This document shows positions 45,188 through 54,000 of a DNA stretch of 64,000 nucleotides, one piece after another (position 1 is the first letter of the stretch; each line of letters begins with the position of its first letter). The notes below the pieces were generated by a model, which was not told where the DNA came from, did no database searches, and worked only from the letters and a program-made list of their open reading frames with translations. This stretch comes from JAXDAY01 sp034679345. GTDB taxonomy: Bacteria; Eisenbacteria; RBG-16-71-46; CAIMUX01; VGJL01. The stretch lies in contig JAXDAY010000029.1 of the NCBI GenBank assembly GCA_034679345.1, positions 1 through 64,000 of the forward strand, in the 5' to 3' direction. Both the position numbers and the translations under genes were made by a program.

Positions 45188-46163
45188 GCCGGTCCGCATC
45201 GCGGGCACGGGTTCGCATGTGCCCGACAATGTCCTGACGAATGCGGATCTGGAGAAGGTGGTCGAGACGTCCGATGAGTGGATCGTCACGCGCACCGGGA
45301 TCAAGGAGCGCAGAATCGCTCCGCCGGAGATGGTGGCGACCGATCTCGCTTTGCCCGCCTCGGTGAAGGCCCTCGAGGAGGCGGGTCTCACGGCCCAGCA
45401 GCTCGACGGGATCATCGTGGCGACGGTGACGCCGGACCAGATCTTCCCCTCCGCAGGGTGCATCCTCCAGTCCCGGCTCGGCGCTCCCCAGGCATGGGCC
45501 TTCGATCTGAGCGCGGCCTGCTCCGGATTCCTCTATTCCCTGCGCATGGCGCAGGGGATGATCGCCTCCGGGCAGGCGGAGAATATCTTGGTCGTGGGCG
45601 CCGAGCTCCTTTCGCGCCTCACGAACTGGGATGACCGCACGACTTGCATCCTCCTTGCCGACGGCGCGGGAGCCGCGGTCCTCCGTCCGGGTGAGGAGGA
45701 TCACCGGATCCTCGGCTTCTCACTCGGCGCGGACGGGAGCTACGGCAACCTGATCGAGATGCCCGCTGGCGGAAGCAGGCGACCCGCGACTGAGGAAACG
45801 GTTCGCCAGAAGCTGCACACCATCCACATGAGGGGCAACGAAGTCTTCAAGATGGGAGTGCGGGGCATGGCCGACGTCGCCCTCGAAGTCGTCGAGCGGG
45901 CCGGCTACACCTCGGCGGACGTCGACCTCCTGGTTCCTCATCAGGCGAATCTGCGGATCATCGAGGCGACGGCGAAGCGGCTGGACATCCCGATGGAAAA
46001 GGTTTTCACCAACATCCAGAAGTATGGTAACACGTCGGCAGCTTCGGTTCCCCTCGCTCTCGACGAGGCGAGGAGAGCGGGGCGGTTGGGTCCAGGGAGC
46101 CTCGTGTTGATGGTCGTATTCGGGGGCGGGCTGACCTGGGGCGCCGCCTTGGCTCGGTGGTAG
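45156..46163 (+). CDS. fabH: 3-oxoacyl-[acyl-carrier-protein] synthase III
   Basis: Starts each fatty acid by condensing acetyl-CoA (or a branched acyl-CoA) with malonyl-ACP. The 335-residue thiolase-fold enzyme has the catalytic triad: Cys in DLSAACSGFLYSL, His in LLVPHQANLRI and Asn in KYGNTSAASVPLAL. SDEWIVTRTGIKERRI is the FabH N-terminal mark. The start is GTG 45156 with AGAGGAACT upstream, inside plsX. Confidence 0.96.
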   Translation: MNKPNDGFSVRPVRIAGTGSHVPDNVLTNADLEKVVETSDEWIVTRTGIKERRIAPPEMVATDLALPASVKALEEAGLTAQQLDGIIVATVTPDQIFPSAGCILQSRLGAPQAWAFDLSAACSGFLYSLRMAQGMIASGQAENILVVGAELLSRLTNWDDRTTCILLADGAGAAVLRPGEEDHRILGFSLGADGSYGNLIEMPAGGSRRPATEETVRQKLHTIHMRGNEVFKMGVRGMADVALEVVERAGYTSADVDLLVPHQANLRIIEATAKRLDIPMEKVFTNIQKYGNTSAASVPLALDEARRAGRLGPGSLVLMVVFGGGLTWGAALARW

Positions 46164-46179
46164 GAGACGTGAGATTGGC

Positions 46180-47106
46180 ATGAAGACCGCCTTGGTATTC
46201 CCGGGGCAGGGATCGCAGACGGTCGGCATGGGACGCGATTTCTTCGAGACCCATCCCGAGGCCCGGGCGCTGTTCCAGAAGGCAGACGAGGTTCTCGGGA
46301 TCGATCTCTCGAGGATCTGCTTCGAGGGGCCCGAATCGGAGCTGAGGGAGACCCGGAATACCCAACCCGCCATCTTCCTCCATTCACTCGCGGTCCTCGA
46401 GGTGCTCCGGCGCAGCGGAATCGAGTTCCACGGGGCCGCCGGGCACTCCCTCGGGGAGTACAGCGCCTACGTCGCCGCCGGCTCTCTCTCGTTCGAGGAC
46501 GGCCTGCGGATCGTCCGCCGGCGCGGCGAGTTGATGTACGCGGCCGGCAAGGAGCGGCCAGGCACGATGGCCGCGGTTCTCGGCCTCGAGCGCACGGCCC
46601 TCGTCGTCGCCCTCGCCGAGGTTGCGGGTATCGTGGTTCCGGCGAACTACAACTCGCCCGGACAGATCGTCATCTCCGGCGAGGTCGAGGCGGTCGGCGA
46701 CGGCATGGAGAGGTGCAAGTCGGCCGGGGCGAAGCGAACCATACCGCTCGAGGTGAGCGGCGCCTTCCACTCTCCGCTCATGGAGCCCGCGCTGCCTGGC
46801 CTGCGCGACTCGCTTGCGGCCGTTGATGTCGCGCCCGCGCTGGTTCCCGTCTACGCGAACGCCTCCGCATCTCCGGTGACCGAACCCTCCGAGATCCGAG
46901 AGAGCCTAGTGCGCCAGCTCATCTCGCCGGTGCGCTGGGAGGAGACAATCCGGGCGATGCGCGCGGACGGTTTCGAGCGCTTTATCGAGGTCGGTCCGGG
47001 CAAGGTCCTCTCGGGACTCGTCCGGGCGTGTGATCGAAACGCGGTGACGGTCGCCGTCGGCTCGATCGGCGACATCCTCACTGTGACGCAAGGAGACGCG
47101 CGATGA
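46180..47106 (+). CDS. fabD: Malonyl-CoA-[acyl-carrier-protein] transacylase
   Basis: Transfers malonyl from CoA to ACP. The 308-residue product has LVFPGQGSQTVGMG, the nucleophile elbow GHSLGEYSAYVAAGSL with the catalytic Ser, and VSGAFHSPLM with the catalytic His. Length is normal. Its stop overlaps fabG as ATGA. Confidence 0.96.
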   Translation: MKTALVFPGQGSQTVGMGRDFFETHPEARALFQKADEVLGIDLSRICFEGPESELRETRNTQPAIFLHSLAVLEVLRRSGIEFHGAAGHSLGEYSAYVAAGSLSFEDGLRIVRRRGELMYAAGKERPGTMAAVLGLERTALVVALAEVAGIVVPANYNSPGQIVISGEVEAVGDGMERCKSAGAKRTIPLEVSGAFHSPLMEPALPGLRDSLAAVDVAPALVPVYANASASPVTEPSEIRESLVRQLISPVRWEETIRAMRADGFERFIEVGPGKVLSGLVRACDRNAVTVAVGSIGDILTVTQGDAR

Positions 47107-47855
47107 CGGCTGACCCCTCGAAGACGCGGCTCGCGCTCGTCACCGGAGGGAGCCGGGGAATCGGCGCCGCGGTGGCGCGACGGCTGGCCCGTGATGGTTG
47201 CGATCTCGTGCTGGTCGACCGCACCGGCGAGGATGACGGTCCGGTGGTGCAGGAGATCCGGGGGATGGGCAGACGTTGCCTGCACGTCGCCTGCGACGTC
47301 TCCGTTCCGGAGGAAGTCGAGGCGATGGCTTCCCGCGTGGGTTCGGAGATGGGAGTCGTCCAGATTCTCGTCAACAATGCGGGCATCACCCGGGACAACC
47401 TGATGATTCGACTCTCGGCCGAGGACTGGGACTCGGTGCTGGCGATCAATCTCCGTGGGACCTTTCTCTGCACCAAGAGCTTCTCCCGCGGGATGATGAA
47501 GGAGCGGTGGGGCAGGATCGTCAATGTCACCTCGGTCGTTGGCTTGACCGGCAACCGGGGGCAGGCGAACTACGCCGCGTCGAAGGCGGGAGTCGTGGGG
47601 TTCACGAAGTCGGTCGCGAGAGAGCTGGCGGATCGCGGGATCACGGCCAACGCCGTGGCGCCTGGCTACATCGAGACGGCGATGACAGGATCACTCCCGG
47701 AGGCCGTGCAGTCGTCTCTGATGGACAGAATCCCGGCGAAGTGCTTCGGTCATCCGGAGGATGTCGCTCATGCGGTGAGCTATCTGGTTTCCGAGGGGGC
47801 GCGGTATGTCACGGGACAGATCCTCTCGGTCGACGGTGGGATGTCGATGTCGTGA
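47103..47855 (+). CDS. fabG: 3-oxoacyl-[acyl-carrier-protein] reductase
   Basis: NADPH-dependent reduction of 3-oxoacyl-ACP. The 250-residue short-chain dehydrogenase has the TGGSRGIGAAVARRLA cofactor motif, NNAG, the catalytic Ser, Tyr and Lys (NVTSVVG and YAASKAG), and the C-terminal YVTGQILSVDGGM typical of FabG. Operon position between fabD and acpP fits. Confidence 0.95.
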   Translation: MTADPSKTRLALVTGGSRGIGAAVARRLARDGCDLVLVDRTGEDDGPVVQEIRGMGRRCLHVACDVSVPEEVEAMASRVGSEMGVVQILVNNAGITRDNLMIRLSAEDWDSVLAINLRGTFLCTKSFSRGMMKERWGRIVNVTSVVGLTGNRGQANYAASKAGVVGFTKSVARELADRGITANAVAPGYIETAMTGSLPEAVQSSLMDRIPAKCFGHPEDVAHAVSYLVSEGARYVTGQILSVDGGMSMS

Positions 47856-47888
47856 TGGGGCGTGGGACTGCCCCGGGAGGTAAGCAGA

Positions 47889-48134
47889 ATGGAAAACTAT
47901 GAGCAGAAGATCCGGGACATCATCGTCGAGCAGCTTGGAGTCGCCCCGGAGAAGGTGACTCCGGAGGCGTCGTTCATTGATGACCTCGGGGCCGATTCTC
48001 TCGACACCGTGGAGCTCGTGATGGCCCTCGAGGAGGCGTTCGAGATCGAGATTCCGGATGAGGCGGCCGAGAAGATGGAGCGCGTCAAGGATGCCATCGC
48101 CTACCTGAAGGAACAACTCGAGGCCAAGGGTTAG
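47889..48134 (+). CDS. acpP: Acyl carrier protein
   Basis: An 81-residue acidic carrier of growing acyl chains. The phosphopantetheine site is the Ser of DDLGADSLDTVELVMALEE. ATG 47889 follows CGGGAGGTAA. It lies between fabG and fabF, the canonical order. Confidence 0.97.
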   Translation: MENYEQKIRDIIVEQLGVAPEKVTPEASFIDDLGADSLDTVELVMALEEAFEIEIPDEAAEKMERVKDAIAYLKEQLEAKG

Positions 48135-48153
48135 GCGGAGGGGAGCATACTCA

Positions 48154-49404
48154 ATGGGTCACCGCGTAGTGATCACCGGCATGGGGGTCGTTTCGCCCGT
48201 CGGGCTGAACGTCCCGGAGTTCTGGTCCTCCCTCGTCGAAGGAAGGGGCGGAATCGGTCCGGTCACTCGCTTCGACACATCGAATCTCGGTGTGCGCTTT
48301 GCCGGCGAGTTGAAGGGGTTCGATCCCTCGTTGAGCATGGAGGCGAAGGAGGTCAAGCGGGCCGATCCATTCGTCCAGTACGCGATGGCCGCCGCGCGGG
48401 AGGCGACCGGTCAGGCGAAGCTCGAGCCGGGAGCGGTCGACCCGCCGCGGCTCGGAGCGATCGTGGGCTCGGGTATCGGCGGGATCACCACTCTGGAGGC
48501 GCAGCACTCCACGCTGATCACCAAGGGGCCGACTCGTGTCTCGCCGTTCTTCGTCCCGATGATGATCGTGGACATGGCGTCGGGGCGGATCTCGATCGAG
48601 TACGACGCTAAGGGGTCGAACTTCTCCACGGTCTCGGCGTGCAGCTCGGGCGCCCACGCCATCGGGGAGGCGTTTCGGTTGTTGCGGCACGGCGAGCTGG
48701 ACGCTTGCATTACGGGGGGAGCGGAAGCTCCCATCACCCCGCTCGCGATGGCCGGTTTCACGAACATGAAGGCGCTCTCGGAGCGCAACGAGGACCCGGG
48801 GCGGGCGTCCCGTCCCTTCGACGCCGAGCGCGACGGCTTCGTGATGGCGGAGGGCGCGGGCATCTTCGTCCTCGAGACGCTCGAGAACGCCCGTCGCAGG
48901 GGGGTCGAACCGCTCGCGGAACTTGTGGGTTACGGATCGACCGCGGACGCGCACCACATCACGGCGCCCGCGCCCCTCGGGGAGGGCGCGGCGCGCGCGA
49001 TGCAACTGGCGATCGAATCGGCGGGGCTCTCCCCCTCGGACATCGACTACATCAATGCCCACGGCACTTCAACTCCGCTCAATGACAAGTACGAGACGAT
49101 GGCGATCCATACCGTCTTCGGGGACCATGCGAAGAAGCTCTGCGTCAGCTCGACGAAGTCGATGACTGGGCATCTTCTCGGGGCGGCGGGCGCTGTGGAG
49201 CTGGCCGCCACGGTGATGACACTGGTGAACGGAGTGATCCCGCCCACCATCAACTACGAACATCCCGATCCGGAGTGCGATCTGGACTATGTCCCGAACA
49301 CCGCCCGGAAGCGACCGGCCCGGGTGGCCCTCTCCAACTCGCTTGGATTCGGTGGCCACAACGTGTCGTTGATCGTGCGCGTGTTCGACGAGGGCGCCGC
49401 CTAG
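48154..49404 (+). CDS. fabF: 3-oxoacyl-[acyl-carrier-protein] synthase II
   Basis: Elongating condensing enzyme. The 416-residue thiolase-fold product has the active-site Cys in STVSACSSGAHAIGEAF, the two His in INAHGTSTPLNDKYE and STKSMTGHLLGAAGAVEL, and the GFGGHN closing loop. Length and motif order are those of FabF. A GGAGGGGAG site precedes the ATG. Confidence 0.97.
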   Translation: MGHRVVITGMGVVSPVGLNVPEFWSSLVEGRGGIGPVTRFDTSNLGVRFAGELKGFDPSLSMEAKEVKRADPFVQYAMAAAREATGQAKLEPGAVDPPRLGAIVGSGIGGITTLEAQHSTLITKGPTRVSPFFVPMMIVDMASGRISIEYDAKGSNFSTVSACSSGAHAIGEAFRLLRHGELDACITGGAEAPITPLAMAGFTNMKALSERNEDPGRASRPFDAERDGFVMAEGAGIFVLETLENARRRGVEPLAELVGYGSTADAHHITAPAPLGEGAARAMQLAIESAGLSPSDIDYINAHGTSTPLNDKYETMAIHTVFGDHAKKLCVSSTKSMTGHLLGAAGAVELAATVMTLVNGVIPPTINYEHPDPECDLDYVPNTARKRPARVALSNSLGFGGHNVSLIVRVFDEGAA

Positions 49405-49449
49405 GAGGGGCTCGATCGTTGCGCTTCGGCGATCGCGTGGAGACTCGCG

Positions 49450-50298
49450 ATGCGCTTTCCATGGTTCCGGCGTCGACGGCGTGATGCCAACCGGCCCAGG
49501 CTCGTTCAAGAGATGGTTGCCGCCTTCGAACGTCGATCCGGCATCCGCTTCCGGGATCGGTCCGTCCTCGAACAATCCCTCACGCACAGGTCATTCCTCG
49601 GCTGCAATGGCGGGGATCCCTGCCGGTCCAACGAGCGGCTGGAGTTCCTGGGAGACGCGGTGCTGGAGCTGGTTGTCATCGAGTATCTCTATCGGGCCTA
49701 TCCGCTCGATCGGGAAGGGGATCTGACCAAGAAGAAGTCGCTGCTGGTCAGCAAGAGCGTTCTCGCGAACCGGGCCGAGCGGATGGGACTGGGCGGTTAC
49801 ATCCTCCTGAGCGAGAGCGAGCGCGATTCGGGCGGGAGAGAGAGGGCCTCGATCCTGGCCGACGGATTCGAGGCGGTCGTCGGTGCGATCTACCTCGACC
49901 GCGGGATCTCGACGGTCCGCCGATTCATCCACCAGCAGCTTCTATCCACGGCGAGCACGATCCTCGAGGACCGAGCGAACATGAACTACAAGAGCCTCCT
50001 CCAGGAGTACGTTCAGGCGCGCCACAAGACCCATCCGCGCTACCGCGTCGTCACCGAGGTCGGTCCCGACCATATGAAGCTCTTCACCATCGAGGTCTCG
50101 GTGCGCGGCGAGCTTCTGGGTCGGGGACAGGGGTACAACAAGAAAGAGGCCGAGCAGAACGCGGCCGGAGATGCCCTCGTCCGCCTGCGGGAAGCCGGCC
50201 TCGTCGATGCCGAAGGGGCGGCGATCCCCCCTGCGGCCGCGGCTGCCGCACCAGAATCGACCCCTTCGTCGACACAATCCTCCGGCTTCGAGCCGTGA
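49450..50298 (+). CDS. rnc: Ribonuclease III
   Basis: Double-strand-specific endonuclease for rRNA and mRNA processing. The 282-residue product has the catalytic signature NERLEFLGDAVLELVV, the second metal site in ADGFEAVVGAIYLDRG, and a C-terminal dsRNA-binding domain (about 180-250, ending with GYNKKEAEQNAAGDALVRL). It has an extra Arg-rich N-terminus (RFPWFRRRRRD) and a low-complexity Ala/Pro/Ser tail. End of the fab operon; fabF-rnc adjacency is common. Confidence 0.96.
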   Translation: MRFPWFRRRRRDANRPRLVQEMVAAFERRSGIRFRDRSVLEQSLTHRSFLGCNGGDPCRSNERLEFLGDAVLELVVIEYLYRAYPLDREGDLTKKKSLLVSKSVLANRAERMGLGGYILLSESERDSGGRERASILADGFEAVVGAIYLDRGISTVRRFIHQQLLSTASTILEDRANMNYKSLLQEYVQARHKTHPRYRVVTEVGPDHMKLFTIEVSVRGELLGRGQGYNKKEAEQNAAGDALVRLREAGLVDAEGAAIPPAAAAAAPESTPSSTQSSGFEP

Positions 50299-50314
50299 GA
50301 GGCCCGCGCCCGGG

Positions 50315-51637
50315 CTAGCCGCGATCGAACGGGAGACGCAGCGAGAGAGTCGCCAGCAGCCTGCGATCCCGTTCTTCCTCCTGGAACACGCGGGATGTCG
50401 ACGACTTGCCGAAGCGGGTGAATCCCCCGTGCATGTAAGCGACGTCCAGGCTCAGGGACTCGTTCAGCAGCACGCCCGCCCCGACGGTCAGGTACTTCCG
50501 GTCCCCATCGAATACCGCCTCCTCATAGCGCCCATCGATGACATCGGTCAGGACGAGCCGGTAGGGAATGGGGGAGAGGTAGTAGCCCGCCCTCAGGCGG
50601 ACCGGGATCGGGTCCGAGAGCAGGAGTTCCGCGCCCGCGCGGATGTCGACGGTCTGCCGATAGGCGAACTCGCGGTCGGCCGTGCGAAGAGGTCCCACGA
50701 AGTCGATCTGGGTCCAATCGGTGTAGATCGCGTCCAGGGCCAGGATGATGTGGCTACGGGCGAAGGCGAGTCCGGCGCCCAGGCGATAGGGGAGATCGAT
50801 CTCGTCCTGGAATGCGTACTCGTCCACATCGAGATCGCCGTCGGCCAGGTACTCCTCGTAGGCCACCCCTTCGAAATCGAGGCCCTCGGGCAGCTGGAGC
50901 GTGATGCCGAGGCGCAGTCCCTCGGCGAGATCGGCCAGCGCGCCGAGGCTTCCTGTGATGCCATTCGCGTCGTAGTCCTGCGTCGTGTACTCGCTCTGCG
51001 AATCCTCTCCGCTCCCATAGAGGAACTCCCGCTCGCGGAAACCGCTGCCGTCGAGGAGGGTCCCGCTCGCGCCGATATAGAGCGATCGGGTCACCTGGAA
51101 CCCCACGGAGGCGACGTAGGCGCCGAGCCCGCCTTCCTCGTAGATCCCCTCCTCGAGCGGGATCGAGTTCTTGGGACTCGCCATCAAGAAGTCGGTGTCG
51201 AGGCTTCCGACGCGCCCGTAGGCGAGTCCGACGACGAGACTCCCGCGGTAGGTCGGGAATGGATAGGCAAAGCCGATGTGTGAAAGGCGCGTCTTGCCGA
51301 AATCGACCGTCTCGGAGTGGCCGAGGTAATCGATCTCTCGATCCGCCTCTTGGTGCTGGAATCCCGCGGAGAACTCGACCTGGCGGACGAGGGCCAGAGT
51401 CGCCGGATTGCCGAGTCCCGCCGTGTGATCGTCGGCGAAAGCGAGGGAGGCGCCGCCCATTCCGGCATAACGGGCCGAGAATGGCGGGCGGAATGTGAGA
51501 GGGATCTCCGGAAGATTTTGCCCCTGAGCAGGAGGCGCGCAGAGATCGTGGACCAGGCCCACGGCAAAGAGGATCACGGCGCAACGGGCGAGCGATTTCC
51601 AGGCGGAGCGGGAGGCGGTCAAGTTGGGAACCTCCAT
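50315..51637 (-). CDS. FadL/OMPP1-like outer-membrane protein
   Basis: A 440-residue protein with a signal peptide (hydrophobic segment about 20-38, cleavage near PAQGQ). The mature N-terminus contains FSARYAGMGGASLAFADDHT and GLGNPATLAL, the pattern of FadL/TodX/PorV-type barrels, followed by many alternating beta strands and a terminal aromatic/hydrophobic strand (LLATLSLRLPF). FadL proteins carry hydrophobic compounds; PorV-like relatives take part in type IX secretion. The choice between these is open. It is 40 bases downstream of the haem-motif lipoprotein and likely co-transcribed. It converges with rnc. Confidence 0.72.
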   Translation of the reverse strand: MEVPNLTASRSAWKSLARCAVILFAVGLVHDLCAPPAQGQNLPEIPLTFRPPFSARYAGMGGASLAFADDHTAGLGNPATLALVRQVEFSAGFQHQEADREIDYLGHSETVDFGKTRLSHIGFAYPFPTYRGSLVVGLAYGRVGSLDTDFLMASPKNSIPLEEGIYEEGGLGAYVASVGFQVTRSLYIGASGTLLDGSGFREREFLYGSGEDSQSEYTTQDYDANGITGSLGALADLAEGLRLGITLQLPEGLDFEGVAYEEYLADGDLDVDEYAFQDEIDLPYRLGAGLAFARSHIILALDAIYTDWTQIDFVGPLRTADREFAYRQTVDIRAGAELLLSDPIPVRLRAGYYLSPIPYRLVLTDVIDGRYEEAVFDGDRKYLTVGAGVLLNESLSLDVAYMHGGFTRFGKSSTSRVFQEEERDRRLLATLSLRLPFDRG

Positions 51638-51677
51638 GTTAGGTGTGTCGAGGGCGACCCGTCTTCGGCGCTACAAC

Positions 51678-52160
51678 TCAGCGTCCCCAGAGGTGCCGCT
51701 TCTCTTTCTTGTCCTTCTTCTCATCGCCCTTGTCGTCCGGATCGGGCTTCGATGGAGGGGTGTCCGGACGGGTCGGCTTGCCGGTGCCGCCGATGTTCTT
51801 GTCGCCCTGCACCGGAAGATAGCCCGGGCCGGACGAACCTTCCCGCGTCCACAAGTGACGCTCCCGCGTTTCGACGGGCAGCCCTGGCTCGCTGGGATTC
51901 GGGCTGTACCAGAAATCTTCGTACCACCATGGGGGTTCGTAGTATGCGGCCCACGGGGCGGGGTAGAAACGGTACCAGTGGTAATCGTAGACCCCGATGT
52001 CGTGATAGAGATCGGCATCCGCGTGGCAATCGGCGCAGGCGCGCGCCTCTCCGACGTCGCCCTCCTCCCCCACCGCGGGATGGCGGAGCATCGTATAGCA
52101 TCCCGCTCCGGCCACGACCGCCGCCAGGAGGAGGATCCAAAGGGGATGTGCCCTGTTCAT
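51678..52160 (-). CDS. Lipoprotein with one CxxCH haem-binding motif and Trp/Tyr-rich segment
   Basis: A 160-residue protein with a lipoprotein signal (hydrophobic LWILLLAAVVAGAG followed by Cys, residue about 21). One c-type haem motif, CADCH, follows. Then comes a striking aromatic block (about 55-90) including YDYHWYRFYPAP and PPWWYEDFWYSPNP. The C-terminal third is Pro/Lys/Asp-rich and probably disordered. I know no family with this arrangement; a periplasmic or outer-membrane redox or structural role is a guess. AAAGGAGCC precedes the ATG, and a strong promoter drives it. Confidence 0.65.
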   Translation of the reverse strand: MNRAHPLWILLLAAVVAGAGCYTMLRHPAVGEEGDVGEARACADCHADADLYHDIGVYDYHWYRFYPAPWAAYYEPPWWYEDFWYSPNPSEPGLPVETRERHLWTREGSSGPGYLPVQGDKNIGGTGKPTRPDTPPSKPDPDDKGDEKKDKKEKRHLWGR

Positions 52161-52198
52161 GCCGTCGGCTCCTTTCGCCACGGTTGTGGATACACCGC

Positions 52199-52228
52199 AG
52201 TATACGGGCGGGTTTCTCGACAAGTCAA
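52199..52228 (-). promoter_or_regulatory. Strong sigma-70-type promoter for the haem-motif lipoprotein
   Basis: Minus strand: TTGACT (52223-52228), 18-base spacer, TATACT (52199-52204), about 32 bases before the expected ribosome binding site. It lies in the divergent gap shared with the TPR gene on the plus strand. Confidence 0.65.
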
Positions 52229-52266
52229 AGCCGGCCGGCGGCCTTTGTGATACGATGCGCTCCAAT

Positions 52267-53991
52267 ATGGCGCGATCGGCACGATGGCTCGTGTTCCTCA
52301 TCCTGCTTGCCCCCGGCGGGATCGGCGCCGCACGGGCCGAGTCGGAGGCCGGATCCGCCGCCGGCGCGTTCCTCGAGGGGCTCCAGCTCGCCGAGGATGG
52401 ACGTCTGGAGGAGGCGATCGATCGGATGCGCTTCGCGGCGAGCGTCGACTCCTCCGCTGTCGAGATCCCCCGCCAGCTGGCATCCTTCCTCCTGGAGGCG
52501 GACCGTCCCAAGGAAGCGCTGGCCTTCGCGCAGCGTGCCCTGAGTCTCGACCCCGCCGACGCCTCTTCTCACTGGCTCGAGGGCCGCGCTTGGATCCAGC
52601 TCGAGAATGCCGAGAGGGCCGTCGCGGCGTTCCGGCGCGCGTGGGAGGTCGAGCCGAACCGCGAAGACTACCTCGTGTCGTTGCTCCTGGCGCTCGAGGC
52701 GGCCGGTCGCGAGCAGGAAGCCCTCGACCTCCTCGAGCCCGAACGAGGCGGCGTGGAACCCGACACCCCGTACCTCTACTTCCGGCGAGGGACTCTGCGA
52801 ACGCGGCTCGGCCGCCCTGACCCGGCGTTGGATGACTTTGCGGCGGTGCTCGCGTTCTCGTCGACATACCCCGGCGCCGTGGACCGCCTGATCGCGCTCA
52901 GCTGGCGGTTGGGGCCATCGGACCGCGTGGCGAGCGTCCTGGCGCGGGCCTGCGATCAGGCGCCCGACCGGATCGAGGTGAGGCGCGAGCTGGCGCGCGT
53001 GCTGCTCGCGCTCGGCCGTCGGGAGGAGGCGATCCCTCATCTGGAGCGCATGCTCGCGGAGGATCCGAACGACCCCGTGATTGCGCTCCAGTTGGGCGTG
53101 ATCCGGTTCTCGCAGGACAGGCTAGCGGAAGCGCTTCCGCTCTTCCGGTCGGCCCGGCGGCTTGATCCAAAACTGCCGGAATGCGATCTCTGGCTCTGGC
53201 GCGCGTTGAATCGAGCCGACAGCCTCGAAGGCGCGCTTGGGGTGGCCGACACGATGGCGCTCATGCGCCCCTCCGATCCTGAAGCCCACTGGTATCGCGG
53301 GATTTCCCTCGCCCGCTTGGGCCGCGCCGAGGAAGGTCTCGCCGCGCTGGATGAGGCCGATCGTCTGGCGCCGGGTCACCGTGAGGCGAACCTGCTCGCC
53401 TCGGTCCTCCTCGAGGAGGATGGGCGCGTGGACGAAGCGCGGGAAAGGCTGCTCCGGGCGCTTGAGGGCCGACAGAACGACCGGGACATCCTCTTCAGGT
53501 TGGCGGGGCTCGAGGTGAGGCGCGAAAGATTCGAGGAAGCCCTGCGCTGGTTTCGGGTCCTCATCGCGGCGCACCCGGACGACGCGGCGGCCCTGAACGA
53601 GGCTGGCTATCTCTGCGCCGACCGGGGAATCTACCTGGAAGAATCCCTCGCCTGGACCTCTCGGGCCGCGGCTCTGGACGCCGGAAATCCAGCCTACCTG
53701 GACAGCCACGCCTGGAGCCTCTATCGATCGGGTCGGCTGGAGGAGGCGCTCGCTCTGCTCGATCGCGCGGTGGGCCTCGACCCGCAGGAGCCCGAGATCG
53801 GCGTCCATCGCGCCATCGTCTTGCGGGGGCTGGGCCGGGAGGAGGAAGGTCTGGCCGCATTGCGGGGCATCCTGGCCAGCCATCCGCAGGATCGGAGGGC
53901 AAGGGAGCTCTTTCAACTCTGGCAGGGGGGAAAGCCGGACTCGACCGGGAACCCTGAATCACGCCCCGGGGTTCGAGCCCCCGGGAACTAG
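52267..53991 (+). CDS. Exported TPR-repeat protein
   Basis: A 574-residue protein with a signal peptide (MARSARWLVFLILLAPGGI, cleavage near AARAE), followed by about 14 tetratricopeptide units across the whole mature chain (for example GLQLAEDGRLEEAIDRMRFA and HAWSLYRSGRLEEALALLDR). It is likely a periplasmic scaffold. ATG 52267 is chosen because a TACGAT -10-like box lies at 52251-52256; ATG 52255 is possible. It ends ten bases before the ECF sigma gene, so it may share that transcript. Confidence 0.82.
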   Translation: MARSARWLVFLILLAPGGIGAARAESEAGSAAGAFLEGLQLAEDGRLEEAIDRMRFAASVDSSAVEIPRQLASFLLEADRPKEALAFAQRALSLDPADASSHWLEGRAWIQLENAERAVAAFRRAWEVEPNREDYLVSLLLALEAAGREQEALDLLEPERGGVEPDTPYLYFRRGTLRTRLGRPDPALDDFAAVLAFSSTYPGAVDRLIALSWRLGPSDRVASVLARACDQAPDRIEVRRELARVLLALGRREEAIPHLERMLAEDPNDPVIALQLGVIRFSQDRLAEALPLFRSARRLDPKLPECDLWLWRALNRADSLEGALGVADTMALMRPSDPEAHWYRGISLARLGRAEEGLAALDEADRLAPGHREANLLASVLLEEDGRVDEARERLLRALEGRQNDRDILFRLAGLEVRRERFEEALRWFRVLIAAHPDDAAALNEAGYLCADRGIYLEESLAWTSRAAALDAGNPAYLDSHAWSLYRSGRLEEALALLDRAVGLDPQEPEIGVHRAIVLRGLGREEEGLAALRGILASHPQDRRARELFQLWQGGKPDSTGNPESRPGVRAPGN

Positions 53992-54000
53992 GGAGATTGG

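Noticed and set aside
53964..53985. GGGGTTCGAGCCCC near the end of the exported TPR gene resembles a tRNA T-arm.
   Set aside because: No acceptor, D or anticodon arm can be built upstream, and the segment is in-frame coding sequence. At most it is a 7-bp hairpin.
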